Origin: Varibaculum vaginae
GTDB taxonomy: Bacteria; Actinomycetota; Actinomycetes; Actinomycetales; Actinomycetaceae
DNA: 64,000 bases
Assembly (NCBI RefSeq): GCF_900604285.1
Contig: NZ_UWNY01000001.1
Span: 372,001 to 436,000 of the forward strand
Direction of reading: 5' to 3'
Below the pieces are notes generated by a model that was not told the DNA's origin, did no database searches, and worked only from the letters and a program-made list of their open reading frames with translations. The position numbers and the translations under genes were made by a program. Of this stretch, positions 26,180-35,913 are shown in pieces (within the stretch, counting starts at the first letter, position 1; each line of letters opens with the position of its first letter).

Positions 26180-28226
26180 ACTGACGGTTACTCAGGTGGC
26201 GCAACGCTGCCTGAAACTAGCTGACCAGCTAAAATCTCAGCTTGCTGATCCGCGCCTGCAGGATTTAAATTCCGGTATCGAGCAAACGCGCCGCACCCTC
26301 AGTTATGGGGAATTACCGCGGTGGCAGGTAAAAAGACTGGTAGATACGGTGGCTTTAGCGGCCATGTTAAGCGGCAAAGGTGAACTGGCCGAAACAGTTT
26401 TCGGGTTGTGGATGAAATCTGGGCAGTCTATTTCCCAGAATCCAGCCTCTTTGGTTGTACAAGCTATCCCAGATTTGGGAAAGAAGGGGGCCGGTAAGGT
26501 AGAGAATTACGCCCTGCCTGTGCCGCAATCGCAGTCAGATTCGGAACCGGATTCCCCTTCCGCGTCCACGCCGCCGCTCACATTAGTATCCCCAGGTAAT
26601 GAGGGTTCGGTAGCGTCGGTTCTAAGCCCGCAACCGCAAGACTCCCAGGAGGACGAAGAAGGTACCCAAGCGCTGGAGATGAGTTTAGCGGCTATGATTT
26701 CAGAGGCATACGCTGACGTTAACCAAGAATCAGCAAATAATGCTGGGGCTGAAGATGAAGAATCCTCGCCGGTAGATGGGCAACATTCCCCGGCTACTCT
26801 AGATAGTGCCAATGATTTAGAGCCAGCCGTATCTGCTACTAATTGGCGCGTTCCTAACGGGGAGATTCCCTGGATTCCCATGCAGGACAGCGCCAATAAA
26901 ACTTTGACAGGGGGTGGCAGTGCCGTTGCTGAGTCAGTAACACCAGTGCATAACCCGTCTACTGCTATTCGTTCTGTTCACAGGTTTCCCTCTCGCCGTT
27001 CCCTGCAGGGGGAGCAAGCGACTCCGGAATTGCAACCTGTTAAGAGTAAGGACGGCGGGTCGCGTCCCGCGCCGCCACCACCGCAAGTTGCACCACCGTC
27101 ACCGGCCTCGCCGCCGCCAGCTGCACCGCAGCCGACATCCTTACCTCCGGTTTCAGCAGCAGTTCCCACTGCTGCCGATAGTGAGTCACCGAGTACCCCT
27201 GCCCCCGAGGTTGCTTCGACTCCTCCCGCAATTACTGAGTCTTTTCCCAGCCCGGTAATTTCACCCGCTGCTAGGTCGAGTGTTAGGCCTGTCCCTACCT
27301 CCGACGTGGATTTGGCAAGTGCTGCTGGTTGGGAATATTTCCGGTCTCTGGGGTTGGATTCTCAGTTAAACATGAGTTATGAGGAGTTCATTGCTCGCAA
27401 GAAACACGTCACTAGCCAGGTGGGGGAGGTGCAAACTGCCCCGGTCTCTAGCACACCCCGCTCAACCTTTGCAGAGGTAGAAGATGATATGCCAGATTCG
27501 GAAGCTCTCTACGGAGCGAATCTGCTTAAGGAAGCTTCTTCGCCAACAGATTCAGCTTTGCGGAGGGTGGCACAAAGCCCGCTAATGCCTTCACCGGTAC
27601 CGCCTGCGGCTCCGATGAAACCTCGGGAAATACTGGCTGAAGCTGACCGCCAACCTTCTACTCGATTAATCGCTATTCGAGTGCGCGGCTATTTCGACTA
27701 TAAGCCTCGTTTCACCCGACCTAAAGAAAGCTTGGCTGAACCTGCGGTTGCTGGGTCTACAGAATCGTTTGCAAAAAGTATTATCGGTGCCGAAGGGCCG
27801 ATGCCGCTAGACTTTTTAGCACGCAGGCTGTGCCAAAAATATCGCATTGCCTATAATGAGCACCGTCCAGATGAAGCCGGTCGTTGCTTGGGGCCCAGCC
27901 TAAAGCTGGTGCCTGAACCGGGAATGCGTACGGTCTGGCCGGTAAAGATAGATCCGCTAACTTGGAACACTGCCCTGCAATCCCCGATTGGGTTACCCCG
28001 CAAATTGGGTTCACTAACTCTGACTGAGGTTGCAAATGCGTTGCGGTGGCAGATTTCGCGTACCAATAGTATTGAGCGTGTAGAAATTGTGCGTGAAGCC
28101 TTCCGGCTGCTCTATGGGATTAATTCGGTAACACCACAGGTAACTGCGCTTTGTGATCGCGCGATTTCCTACGGGATTGCGAATAATATGCTGGCAGCGG
28201 GAGATGGTACCTTGTGGCTGCCCTGA
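26172..28226 (+). CDS. Large protein of unknown function with disordered Pro/Ser-rich middle
   Basis: 684 residues in three parts. Residues 1-95 are helical and well mixed in composition (VAQRCLKLADQLKSQL). Residues about 110-490 are Ser/Pro/Ala-rich and low in hydrophobics, including a Pro run (RPAPPPPQVAPPSP), with one ordered-looking island near 380-405 (AGWEYFRSLGLDSQLNMSYE). Residues about 495-684 form a globular C-terminus with the block GPMPLDFLARRLCQKYRIA, loosely like the terminal winged-helix part of DUF3320-type helicases, but this is only a resemblance. It starts with TTG overlapping the HAD-like gene. No enzyme motif was recognised. Confidence 0.65.
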   Translation: MAKLTVTQVAQRCLKLADQLKSQLADPRLQDLNSGIEQTRRTLSYGELPRWQVKRLVDTVALAAMLSGKGELAETVFGLWMKSGQSISQNPASLVVQAIPDLGKKGAGKVENYALPVPQSQSDSEPDSPSASTPPLTLVSPGNEGSVASVLSPQPQDSQEDEEGTQALEMSLAAMISEAYADVNQESANNAGAEDEESSPVDGQHSPATLDSANDLEPAVSATNWRVPNGEIPWIPMQDSANKTLTGGGSAVAESVTPVHNPSTAIRSVHRFPSRRSLQGEQATPELQPVKSKDGGSRPAPPPPQVAPPSPASPPPAAPQPTSLPPVSAAVPTAADSESPSTPAPEVASTPPAITESFPSPVISPAARSSVRPVPTSDVDLASAAGWEYFRSLGLDSQLNMSYEEFIARKKHVTSQVGEVQTAPVSSTPRSTFAEVEDDMPDSEALYGANLLKEASSPTDSALRRVAQSPLMPSPVPPAAPMKPREILAEADRQPSTRLIAIRVRGYFDYKPRFTRPKESLAEPAVAGSTESFAKSIIGAEGPMPLDFLARRLCQKYRIAYNEHRPDEAGRCLGPSLKLVPEPGMRTVWPVKIDPLTWNTALQSPIGLPRKLGSLTLTEVANALRWQISRTNSIERVEIVREAFRLLYGINSVTPQVTALCDRAISYGIANNMLAAGDGTLWLP

Positions 28227-28322
28227 TACGAGAGAAGTTTCTTTCTTTTAAAATTCGCTGTTGATAATAATTTTTTGGCCTCATAGCTTTATTAGTTAAT
28301 TACCGAGCACTTAGATAGAAGG

Positions 28323-28366
28323 GCGGGGGTTGGGAAACATTTCCCAACCCCCGCGAGTTATTTTTT
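28323..28366 (+). terminator. Intrinsic terminator between convergent genes
   Basis: GCGGGGGTTGGGAA pairs with TTCCCAACCCCCGC (14 bp) around ACAT, then GAGTTATTTTTTAG supplies a T-run on the + strand. It ends the HAD/unknown pair and may block read-through into putA. Confidence 0.88.
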
Positions 28367-28388
28367 AGTTCTTGATCTTAGGTAGCTC

Positions 28389-31300
28389 CTAGATTTTCAC
28401 CTGCTCTGAAAGCGGGGTGTGATTACCAAAACGGTGGTTAGTGAAGGCTACCGCCTGTTCACGTACAAATGGAATTATTTCTACGCGTCCACAAGCAGTC
28501 ACCGGATGCGACCAGACTGCCACGTTAACATTGCCATTGACGGCTTCGTTAACTGCCTTGACATCCCCACCAATGAGACGGATACGGGCATCCAGACCTG
28601 CACCGGCGGCCCAGGCGGGTAAACGGTCACGGAATGATTGATCAGACTCCACCTCGTAATCAATGTGCTGTACGCGCAGGTACTGGAGCAGCGCAGAGTC
28701 AGGTTCTTGCGGCATCGATACCGAAACCTGAGAACCAGCGGCGCGGCCGGCGGCTGCCAGCATTAGCACTTGCGAGGCGTCCTCGCCCTCGGATAGCCGG
28801 ATAAGTACTGGCAGCGGACGGTAACGCAACACGTTGCGTTCAACCCGTAGATCAGAAGGGTCGTGCCCGATAGCAAACTCGCAGTCCAGAGCTTGCTGAG
28901 AAGAACGCAATGATGCCATCACGAACTCTTTGTTGGAGTCTAAAGAGCGCGCTACTTTCGCGGCTTCAACCAAGGCACGGTTACGCAGCTCCACGCCTTC
29001 GTTCTCCGGAATACCATCGGCCTCCCATTCACCTAAACCAAACAGGTAGGACGGACCGCCGGCTTTCGTACCCGCGCCAATCGCGGAGTTCTTCCAGCCG
29101 CCGAAGGGTTGACGGCGCACGATAGCACCGGTGATACCGCGGTTGACGTAGAGGTTACCGGCTTGTACCCGATCTAGCCAGAGGTTAATTTCGTCGGCAT
29201 CCAAGGAGTGTAAACCGGCAGTTAAACCGTAGTCGGTCGCGTTTTGAATCTCGATGGCTTCTTCCAGGGTGTCGCAGCGGATAATGCCCAGAATTGGGCC
29301 GAAATATTCGGTCAGATGGTATTCACTTCCTGGCTGCACCCCGGCACGGATACCCGGAGTCCACAGCTTCCCGGAATCATCTAGCTGTTTGGGCTTGAGA
29401 GCCCAATGTTCGCCCGGCCCTAAAGTGGTTAGGCCGCGCAGCAGCTTGCCTTTGGCTGGGGTACATAGGGAACCGGTTTGGCTGGAGGGGTTGGAGGGGT
29501 AGTCCACGACTAGGGAGCGTACGCCGTCAAGTAACTGACGATGTAATCTTTCGGAATACCCCACCGAACCGACCAGAATTGCCAGCGAGGCGGCGGAGCA
29601 TTTTTGCCCACAATGACCAAAGGCCGAGTTAATGATGTCTTTTACTGCCAAGTCTAGATCTGCCGAGGGGGTGACAATAATAGCGTTCTTGCCGGAGGTT
29701 TCTGCCAGTAGCCCCATATTGTTATCCCAGGAGCGGAACATTTTGGCAGTATCGATCGAACCGGTCAAAATAACCCGGTCTACTCGTTCGTCAGCCATCA
29801 GATTCTTCCCCAGATCCCGGTTGCCCAGCTGCACGAACTGCAGAACTTCGCGCGGAACTCCCGCATCCCACATTATTTTGGCCAGTAACGCACCTGTACG
29901 AGCAGCTTCTTTAGCTGGCTTGAAGATTACAGCGGATCCGGCAGCTAGTGCCGAAACGGTGGAACCGGTGGGAATCGCAATCGGGAAGTTCCAGGGAGGG
30001 GTAGAAACCGTTACCCGTGCGGGCTGGAACTTGGCACCTGCTTGCTGTTCTAGCTCTAGGCATTGCTGGGCGTAGTAGTGGCAGAAGTCGATTGCTTCAG
30101 ATACCTCAATATCGCCGCCATCTAGGGCTTTGCCACATTCGGCGGCTGCAATTTCCATCAGCTCTGCGCGGTGTCGGCTGAGCCCGATGCCTACGTGGTG
30201 AATGATCTCGGAGCGTTCCTTGGCGGGACGCGCTGCCCAAACCTCGGCGGCGGCGGTCGCTCCGGCCAGCATTTGATCTAGCACGTTAGCGTCGGAAACG
30301 GTGGCTTCTTCGACCTCTTCAATCCCGATTTGGCAATCGGGAATAGCCCTGACGATCTGGCGCGACCATTCGATATTTTCCGGTAGCGAAGGATCCGAAT
30401 CCGGGATGTTGGCGAAAGTCCAATCCCCGTCCTTTTGTGTGAAAGACTTAATATCCTCCGCGGTCTCAGTTATACGATTTTGCTGACGTACCGGACCAAC
30501 CTCGACATCGTAGACCCGATCCAGGGCATGACGGAAACGTTGTTCTTCCTTGTGTAGCACATTCGCGTCATCCAAATCGAAAATATCGGACATGAAGTTT
30601 TGATCCAGCGAGTTCTCTTCCAGCCGTCGCACCAGGTAGGCAATCGCTACGTCATATTCTTCGGGGTTAACTACCGGCACGTAGAACAAAAGGTGGCCAG
30701 TGTCCTCGGCCACTGCCTTGGACTGAGGAGAAGCCATACCGGTAAGCATCTCGAATTCCACGCCGCCGGTTTCTAACACCCCACGTTCACGTGCCAACTC
30801 GTAGGCGAATCCCACGGTAAACAAGTTCATCCCGGCTACCCCAATCTTGATATTCCGGGTGTGCTCTTTAGTTAGGGCGTAGTCCAGTACCTTCATGTAG
30901 TTGGAGTCGGTGTCTTGCTTGCTCTTTTGGGTGGTGAGTTTCCAGCCGCGCTCGCGAGCATCCACAGTTTCCATCGAAAGGTTCGCGCCCTTTACCACGC
31001 GAACCTTGATACGTCCGCCCCCATTGGCTACGCGCCGCGCTGCCCATTCTTGCAGGTGCTTCATAGCGGGGAGGGCGTCGGGAAGGTAAGCCTGCAAAAC
31101 AATGCCGGCCTCCAGTTTTTCTAGGCCAGGGGTTTCCAGAATCTTCTTGAACACATCAATGGTCATATGGAGATCTTTGTATTCCTCCATGTCCAGGTTG
31201 ATGAACTTCTTGGGTTCATAGGAGTTGGCGCGGCGGTATAGCGGAAGAAGCGCGTTTACAGCTCTATCTACCACGTGATCGTAGGCCCAGGGGTTGTGGG

Positions 31301-31883
31301 GACCAGTGACTGCCGATACTTTCAAAGATACGTATTCTACATCTGGGCGTTCCAGCAAAGCCATGGTGTCAGTGAGCCGTTTATTGGCTTCTTCATCACC
31401 CAGAATTGCTTCCCCCAGTAGGTTCATGTTGAGCCGCATTCCGCCTTGTTTTAACCGCTCAATCGCCGGCCCCAGTTTGGCATCGGATACGTCCAGTACC
31501 AGATCTCCGACTAGTTTCGCGAACACGCTGCGGGTGAGGGGGATTACCACCTTGGGTAGTGCGGGAGCCAAAGCTCCCCCCACTTTGAAGGGAAAACGCA
31601 GGTACCAGGGGAGGAAGCCTACTGAGGAGGAGGCGAGGCGATTCATCTCGTCCGCAGCCACCTGCAAATCTTCGGGGCGAATAACCCCATCTACGAAGGC
31701 TACCGTAAAGTCCAGACCAGCTTGATCCTCAAGCACTTGGGATAAGAGTTTAGCTGCTCGATCTTCCGGATATTTCTCGGATTCCCGTACCCATTTTTGA
31801 GCACGCGCGACCGCTAAATCCGCCAGGTGGCGGCAGTCGTCAGTTTCCCCGCCGACTTTGGGGGGAGCCACGCTTTCTGACAT
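28389..31883 (-). CDS. putA: Bifunctional proline dehydrogenase / L-glutamate-gamma-semialdehyde dehydrogenase
   Basis: 1164 residues. The FAD-dependent proline dehydrogenase barrel occupies about residues 100-460, with KFINLDMEEYKDLHMT, IVLQAYLPDALPAM and RIKVRVVKGANLSMET. The NAD-dependent aldehyde dehydrogenase spans about 540-1010, with PPWNFPIAIPTG, the LAETSGKNAII block and catalytic C762 in FGHCGQKCSAAS. About 150 further residues form a C-terminal domain. No N-terminal ribbon-helix-helix is present, so it is not a self-regulating PutA. It converts proline to glutamate, with reducing equivalents going to quinone and NADH. AAAGGA precedes the ATG. It lies downstream of putP in the same direction, with a 182-nt gap. 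Confidence 0.95.
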   Translation of the reverse strand: MSESVAPPKVGGETDDCRHLADLAVARAQKWVRESEKYPEDRAAKLLSQVLEDQAGLDFTVAFVDGVIRPEDLQVAADEMNRLASSSVGFLPWYLRFPFKVGGALAPALPKVVIPLTRSVFAKLVGDLVLDVSDAKLGPAIERLKQGGMRLNMNLLGEAILGDEEANKRLTDTMALLERPDVEYVSLKVSAVTGPHNPWAYDHVVDRAVNALLPLYRRANSYEPKKFINLDMEEYKDLHMTIDVFKKILETPGLEKLEAGIVLQAYLPDALPAMKHLQEWAARRVANGGGRIKVRVVKGANLSMETVDARERGWKLTTQKSKQDTDSNYMKVLDYALTKEHTRNIKIGVAGMNLFTVGFAYELARERGVLETGGVEFEMLTGMASPQSKAVAEDTGHLLFYVPVVNPEEYDVAIAYLVRRLEENSLDQNFMSDIFDLDDANVLHKEEQRFRHALDRVYDVEVGPVRQQNRITETAEDIKSFTQKDGDWTFANIPDSDPSLPENIEWSRQIVRAIPDCQIGIEEVEEATVSDANVLDQMLAGATAAAEVWAARPAKERSEIIHHVGIGLSRHRAELMEIAAAECGKALDGGDIEVSEAIDFCHYYAQQCLELEQQAGAKFQPARVTVSTPPWNFPIAIPTGSTVSALAAGSAVIFKPAKEAARTGALLAKIMWDAGVPREVLQFVQLGNRDLGKNLMADERVDRVILTGSIDTAKMFRSWDNNMGLLAETSGKNAIIVTPSADLDLAVKDIINSAFGHCGQKCSAASLAILVGSVGYSERLHRQLLDGVRSLVVDYPSNPSSQTGSLCTPAKGKLLRGLTTLGPGEHWALKPKQLDDSGKLWTPGIRAGVQPGSEYHLTEYFGPILGIIRCDTLEEAIEIQNATDYGLTAGLHSLDADEINLWLDRVQAGNLYVNRGITGAIVRRQPFGGWKNSAIGAGTKAGGPSYLFGLGEWEADGIPENEGVELRNRALVEAAKVARSLDSNKEFVMASLRSSQQALDCEFAIGHDPSDLRVERNVLRYRPLPVLIRLSEGEDASQVLMLAAAGRAAGSQVSVSMPQEPDSALLQYLRVQHIDYEVESDQSFRDRLPAWAAGAGLDARIRLIGGDVKAVNEAVNGNVNVAVWSHPVTACGRVEIIPFVREQAVAFTNHRFGNHTPLSEQVKI

Positions 31884-32065
31884 TTTTTCAGTCCTTTCTT
31901 AGGAAACTGTGAATAGGTATCGAGCGCACCTAAAGGTGTAGAGAGTTTTGCTTGGTATCATCGAACCCTCTAGGTACTTATATGTTCAAGGTAACACTAG
32001 ATGCGCGGGAGTGTACCCCGATTACTGGGACTTTTTTCCTAGTGCATATTTTATTAAGTTTTCGG

Positions 32066-33742
32066 TCAGGAGATGGCTTGATTATTGCCCTCTATTTTCG
32101 CAAATGGGGTGACGGTCACCGGGGTGATTTTACGTCCCTCTAAAGCGGAAGTAATTTCCTCCTGGGAAGCCCCGGCCAGTTTGGTTGCGAGATCGAACTC
32201 CTGGTTGATTTCCTGATTTGGCTTGTAAGTGAAGCGAGATACCAGCCAGGAAACCAGTAGGTTTAGCAAGAATCCAGGCAGAATCTCGTACACCTGGAAG
32301 AACATTGGGAGGGTGTCGGGAAGATTGCCCCAGATTCCCACGGTGATGGCACCCACGGCCATACCGGCAGCAGCTCCTTGCCAGGTATATTTGCGCCAAT
32401 AGAGGCTTAGCACTACCACCGGACCGAAAGCAGCTCCGAAACCAGCCCAGGCAAATGCCACTAAACCTAGAATCGAGTCGGTACGGAACCAAGCGAAGAT
32501 AGCAGCGATAACCGAAATTGCTAACACCACCATCCGGCCTGTATTTATCCCTTTGGCTCCCAAGAGACGCTTCTTCTTAATGCCGCGGTAAATGTCCTCT
32601 ACTACAGCTGAGGAGGTAACCAGTAGCTGGGAAGAAACGGTAGACATAATCGCCGCTAAAATAGCTGCCAACATGAAACCAGCCAGCACAGCGGGGAAGA
32701 GATTTTCTCCCATCACCAGGTAAATGCTTTCTTGTGGGTTTATTTTTACTCGATTCAATGCTTCTTTGATATCGCCAAGATCGTTTTCGACGAGGGCGCG
32801 TCCGATGAGGGCAGTTAGCGTAGCCCCCAGTACGCACAGGAACATCCAGCCGATTCCTAGGCGTCGTGCCGCCACTGCTTCCTTGGGGGAGCGTAGTGCC
32901 ATATAACGCACGATCACATGAGGCATGCCCACGTATCCTAGACCCCAGGCTAGACCGTTAAGCATGGAGAGTTTGCCGACAGCCCCATCGCCCACGATAG
33001 AGAACATCTGTCCCTCTAGGCCGTTTAGGGTATGGGTCATTATGCCGAATCCGCCCAGGGCGACCACTCCGAAAACCGGAACCAGTAGCAGCGCGATTAG
33101 CATCATGATGCCTTGCACCATATCAGTCCAGGATACGGCTAGAAACCCGCCTACCAGGGTGTAAAGAATAACGACCCCAGCGACGATTACCATGCCTACA
33201 TGGTAGTTAACATGGAAAATGGATTCGAAGAATACCCCTCCGGAGACCATGCCACTGGCCACATAGATGGTGAAGAAGAAAAGAATGATAATCCCAGCGA
33301 TGAGTTGGATAACGAATTTATTGTCCTTGAGACGGGCTGACATAAACGAAGGGACGGTAATAGAGTCCCCGGCAATCTGTGAATAGGAGCGAAGCCGGGG
33401 AGCCACCCATTTCCAGGAGCACCAGGAACCTATAAGTAGTCCGATTGCAATCCAGGATTCCACGAGACCGGACAGGTAGAGGGCGCCGGGTAGTCCCATC
33501 ATTAGCCAGCCAGACATATCGGCAGCGCCCGCCGAAAGCGCGGCTACTAAGGGAGGTAGGGAGCGTCCACCCACCATGAAGTCATCCATAGTTTGGGTAC
33601 GGGTGTATCCGTAGATCCCGATTAAGATCATGGCTACGAAGTAAATAACCATGGCAATGGCGATTCCGCTAGTATTCCCACTACTAATAAAATCTGCCGC
33701 ACCGACGGTGGGCGTCAGTAATGCTGAGAATGTACTTATCAT
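32066..33742 (-). CDS. putP: Sodium/proline symporter
   Basis: 558 residues with about 13 membrane segments. The SSS-family signature is clear: GRSLPPLVAALSAGAADMSG with WLMMGLPGALY after it, as in PutP. The start was set at the ATG with GGAGAG 4 nt upstream; a longer reading adds 27 residues that are polar and non-homologous in look. The acidic-free C-terminal tail (about 50 residues) is cytoplasmic. Pairing with putA supports proline as the substrate, coupled to sodium import. Confidence 0.93.
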   Translation of the reverse strand: MISTFSALLTPTVGAADFISSGNTSGIAIAMVIYFVAMILIGIYGYTRTQTMDDFMVGGRSLPPLVAALSAGAADMSGWLMMGLPGALYLSGLVESWIAIGLLIGSWCSWKWVAPRLRSYSQIAGDSITVPSFMSARLKDNKFVIQLIAGIIILFFFTIYVASGMVSGGVFFESIFHVNYHVGMVIVAGVVILYTLVGGFLAVSWTDMVQGIMMLIALLLVPVFGVVALGGFGIMTHTLNGLEGQMFSIVGDGAVGKLSMLNGLAWGLGYVGMPHVIVRYMALRSPKEAVAARRLGIGWMFLCVLGATLTALIGRALVENDLGDIKEALNRVKINPQESIYLVMGENLFPAVLAGFMLAAILAAIMSTVSSQLLVTSSAVVEDIYRGIKKKRLLGAKGINTGRMVVLAISVIAAIFAWFRTDSILGLVAFAWAGFGAAFGPVVVLSLYWRKYTWQGAAAGMAVGAITVGIWGNLPDTLPMFFQVYEILPGFLLNLLVSWLVSRFTYKPNQEINQEFDLATKLAGASQEEITSALEGRKITPVTVTPFAKIEGNNQAIS

Positions 33743-34111
33743 TTGCTCTCCATTGGGGTAAGTGCCGAAACTTTCGGCTGCGTAACATAATATCTTGCTG
33801 TCAAGCAAATCACAATAAGACACGGGACTTTAGGTATATGAGAGGTGGGGGTCTTTTTATCCCGTAAAGGGGTAAAAAGCCAGAAAAATAGGGGTTTAGA
33901 TAACATGTTTTTTAGGTAGAAATTTCTTAAAAAATATAGGTCTAAAGGCCTGGGTGTCCATGGTTGGGATTGCTCGGCTCAGAAGTTGGGAAGGTGTATC
34001 CGGGTTAGATGAAATTGGTATTTCTTACTTAGTTTTTAAAAAGAAGAAATATTATTTACTCTAACTACGCTAAGGCGTTAATGTCTATAAGAGTTTCATG
34101 TGGAACAAAGT
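33743..34111. other. AT-rich intergenic region between ispF and putP
   Basis: 369 bp without a coding signal. It is markedly AT-rich (runs such as TTTTTAAAAAGAAG near 34032) and should hold the putP promoter on the minus strand, though no box pair stands out. A degenerate parS-like 16-mer lies at 34092-34107 (three mismatches). No hairpin terminator for the ispF operon was found. Confidence 0.5.
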
Positions 34112-34687
34112 TTAGCGCTGGGGATATACCAAAGCCGTGGCTATCGCCGCTGCGCCCTCCCCACGTCCGGTGAATCCCAGATTGTCTGAGGTAGTCGCAG
34201 AAATCGAAACCGGTGCTCCCACGGCTTCCGAAAGTTCGGCTTGAGCCTGTTGGTAGCGCGGCCCCATTCGCGGTCGATTCGCGATTACCTGAACAGCGGC
34301 GTTTCCCAGCTCCCAGCCTGCCTGGTGAATAATCTCCATAGTGGCTGCCAGAAGCTGCTTACCAGAGGCGCCCTGCCATTGCGGACGATTGGTGCCAAAG
34401 TGGGAACCCAAGTCGCCTTGGCCGGCAGCCGATAAAATCGCATCGCAAAGCGCGTGAGCGGCCACGTCTGCATCAGAATGTCCCTTTAACGGTATTTCCT
34501 CTGGCCAGGATAGTCCCGCCAGCATACAAGGGCGCGAAGTAGCTTCGGGGTCGCTGGGATCCGCGAAAGCATGAATATCGCTGCCAATCCCTACTCGAGG
34601 TAGGAAAATAGGTGCGGGGTGCCCGGTGTTAGCAGAAGAAGTTTCCGTCGAATAATCTGGGCGTAGCCCGCCGTGTGAATCGCTCAT
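34112..34687 (-). CDS. ispF: 2-C-methyl-D-erythritol 2,4-cyclodiphosphate synthase
   Basis: 191 residues, about 30 longer than typical because of a polar N-terminal extension before [12 protein letters not shown]. Zinc and substrate motifs are present: D-x-H in GSDIHAF and [15 protein letters not shown], and the C-terminal [14 protein letters not shown] block. It makes the cyclic diphosphate of the MEP isoprenoid pathway as a homotrimer. GAGGAC lies close before the ATG, so the extension is probably translated. It is the last gene in the ppk-mutT1-ispF direction; the usual fused or adjacent ispD is not in this window. Confidence 0.95.
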   Translation of the reverse strand: MSDSHGGLRPDYSTETSSANTGHPAPIFLPRVGIGSDIHAFADPSDPEATSRPCMLAGLSWPEEIPLKGHSDADVAAHALCDAILSAAGQGDLGSHFGTNRPQWQGASGKQLLAATMEIIHQAGWELGNAAVQVIANRPRMGPRYQQAQAELSEAVGAPVSISATTSDNLGFTGRGEGAAAIATALVYPQR

Positions 34688-34754
34688 GTCCTCAGTCTAG
34701 CGGGGCTTTCTATCTGAAAGCACAATCCATGGCTTTCGGAGTGTACATCCATCG

Positions 34755-35789
34755 TTAAGGATCTAGGCGAAATACTTCCAGGTCAACGATCCGGGGTTCC
34801 GGATAATCTGCTATATGTGCCAGCAGCATGCCCGCAGTCTTTAAATAGGGGTCCGTTTGGGGCAGTAACCTGCCTAAGTTATTAGGAGTTAGCGGCGCCA
34901 GTTCCCCAATAATACCGGGGATAGTGGGACGGTGGACACACATCGCCAGCGGTGCGGCGGGAGCGTCTAACCGACCTTCCATAATTATTTCTCGTACTAC
35001 TGCGCGCATCTGTGAAGGGTCATTGCGATAGGCATCCTCGGTAAAGGAGGCCTCTGTTTTTAAAGGAATACCCGAAAGCGTAGCGTAGGGTGCTACGGTA
35101 GCAACGCAGCGACGCCAGGGAGAAGTGATTATACGATCAATTCCCAAAGCTGAAAGTGCTGGAATCAACCGCAAAACCTGAGAAGATCCTCGGCGGGAAA
35201 GCGGCCGAGCCATTTCGGTACCTTCCCACTGGGAACGCTTAGTAGCTTTTGCATGGCGTAGCACTGCCAGGGTGCGGGTACATAAAGTATGATCTGTCAG
35301 CCGGGTAAGCAGTTCCTCTAGCAAGCGTCGGTCTCCGCGGCGGGTTAAAATTCGCATTGCCTTGCGCACCCCTACCCACTGGCATTTATCAATTTCTTTA
35401 GTCGAAGCTAGGGGAGCGAGTGGGCGTGTACGTAAAGTTTCCGGGGACACATCCGGGAAACCAACCCAGTAGTGAACCTCTTTAGTAACCCGTGCCCCCA
35501 GGCGGTATCTTTGCACCGTTAAGGGCGCCCCCAAACGAATGGGGACTCCGGTTTCCTCTTCAACTTCGCGCACTGCCGTTGCCGGTATTGCCTCCCCAGG
35601 TTCACGTTTACCTTTTGGCCAAGACCAGTCATCGTAGCGAGGACGATGCACAACTAGCACCTGGATATCTTGAGTTTGGGCGGGGATCAGGGTGCCGGAA
35701 ATGGGGTTGGCTTCTGGCCGCAGACGCCAAACTAATGCGCCTGCAGATCGTACTATCCGCATATGCGGTGGCTTAGGTCGAGCCGTCAT
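34755..35789 (-). CDS. mutT1: MutT1-like NUDIX hydrolase fused to histidine phosphatase domain
   Basis: 344 residues from the ATG at 35789; upstream in-frame starts exist. The NUDIX box is visible as GKREPGEAIPATAVREVEEE followed by TG (G-x5-E-x7-R-E-V-x-E-E-x-G). From about residue 190 a phosphoglycerate-mutase-like domain starts with VLRHAKATKRSQW (R-H motif) and SPWRRCVATVAPYA, and its later H is in MCVHRPTIPG. Mycobacterial MutT1 has the same two domains and degrades 8-oxo-(d)GTP and diadenosine polyphosphates. It is immediately downstream of ppk, the same order as in mycobacteria, which supports the assignment. Confidence 0.88.
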   Translation of the reverse strand: MTARPKPPHMRIVRSAGALVWRLRPEANPISGTLIPAQTQDIQVLVVHRPRYDDWSWPKGKREPGEAIPATAVREVEEETGVPIRLGAPLTVQRYRLGARVTKEVHYWVGFPDVSPETLRTRPLAPLASTKEIDKCQWVGVRKAMRILTRRGDRRLLEELLTRLTDHTLCTRTLAVLRHAKATKRSQWEGTEMARPLSRRGSSQVLRLIPALSALGIDRIITSPWRRCVATVAPYATLSGIPLKTEASFTEDAYRNDPSQMRAVVREIIMEGRLDAPAAPLAMCVHRPTIPGIIGELAPLTPNNLGRLLPQTDPYLKTAGMLLAHIADYPEPRIVDLEVFRLDP

Positions 35790-35913
35790 TGTAGCCACTT
35801 GCCTTTCTCGTAATCTGTCTCTATTGTCTAACAAATTACTTACAAGGTCATTCTCCCAGGTATGAGGGTTGCCAATTGCTTAAAGGTGAGAAGTCAGCAG
35901 GAAAAATCTGCCT

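Noticed and set aside
28389-31883. Trifunctional PutA with DNA-binding domain
   Set aside because: The N-terminus goes straight into the dehydrogenase part; no ribbon-helix-helix residues are present.
34092-34107. parS-like 16-mer AGTTTCATGTGGAACA
   Set aside because: It differs from the consensus at three positions and no parAB, dnaA or origin genes are nearby; a chance match is as likely.
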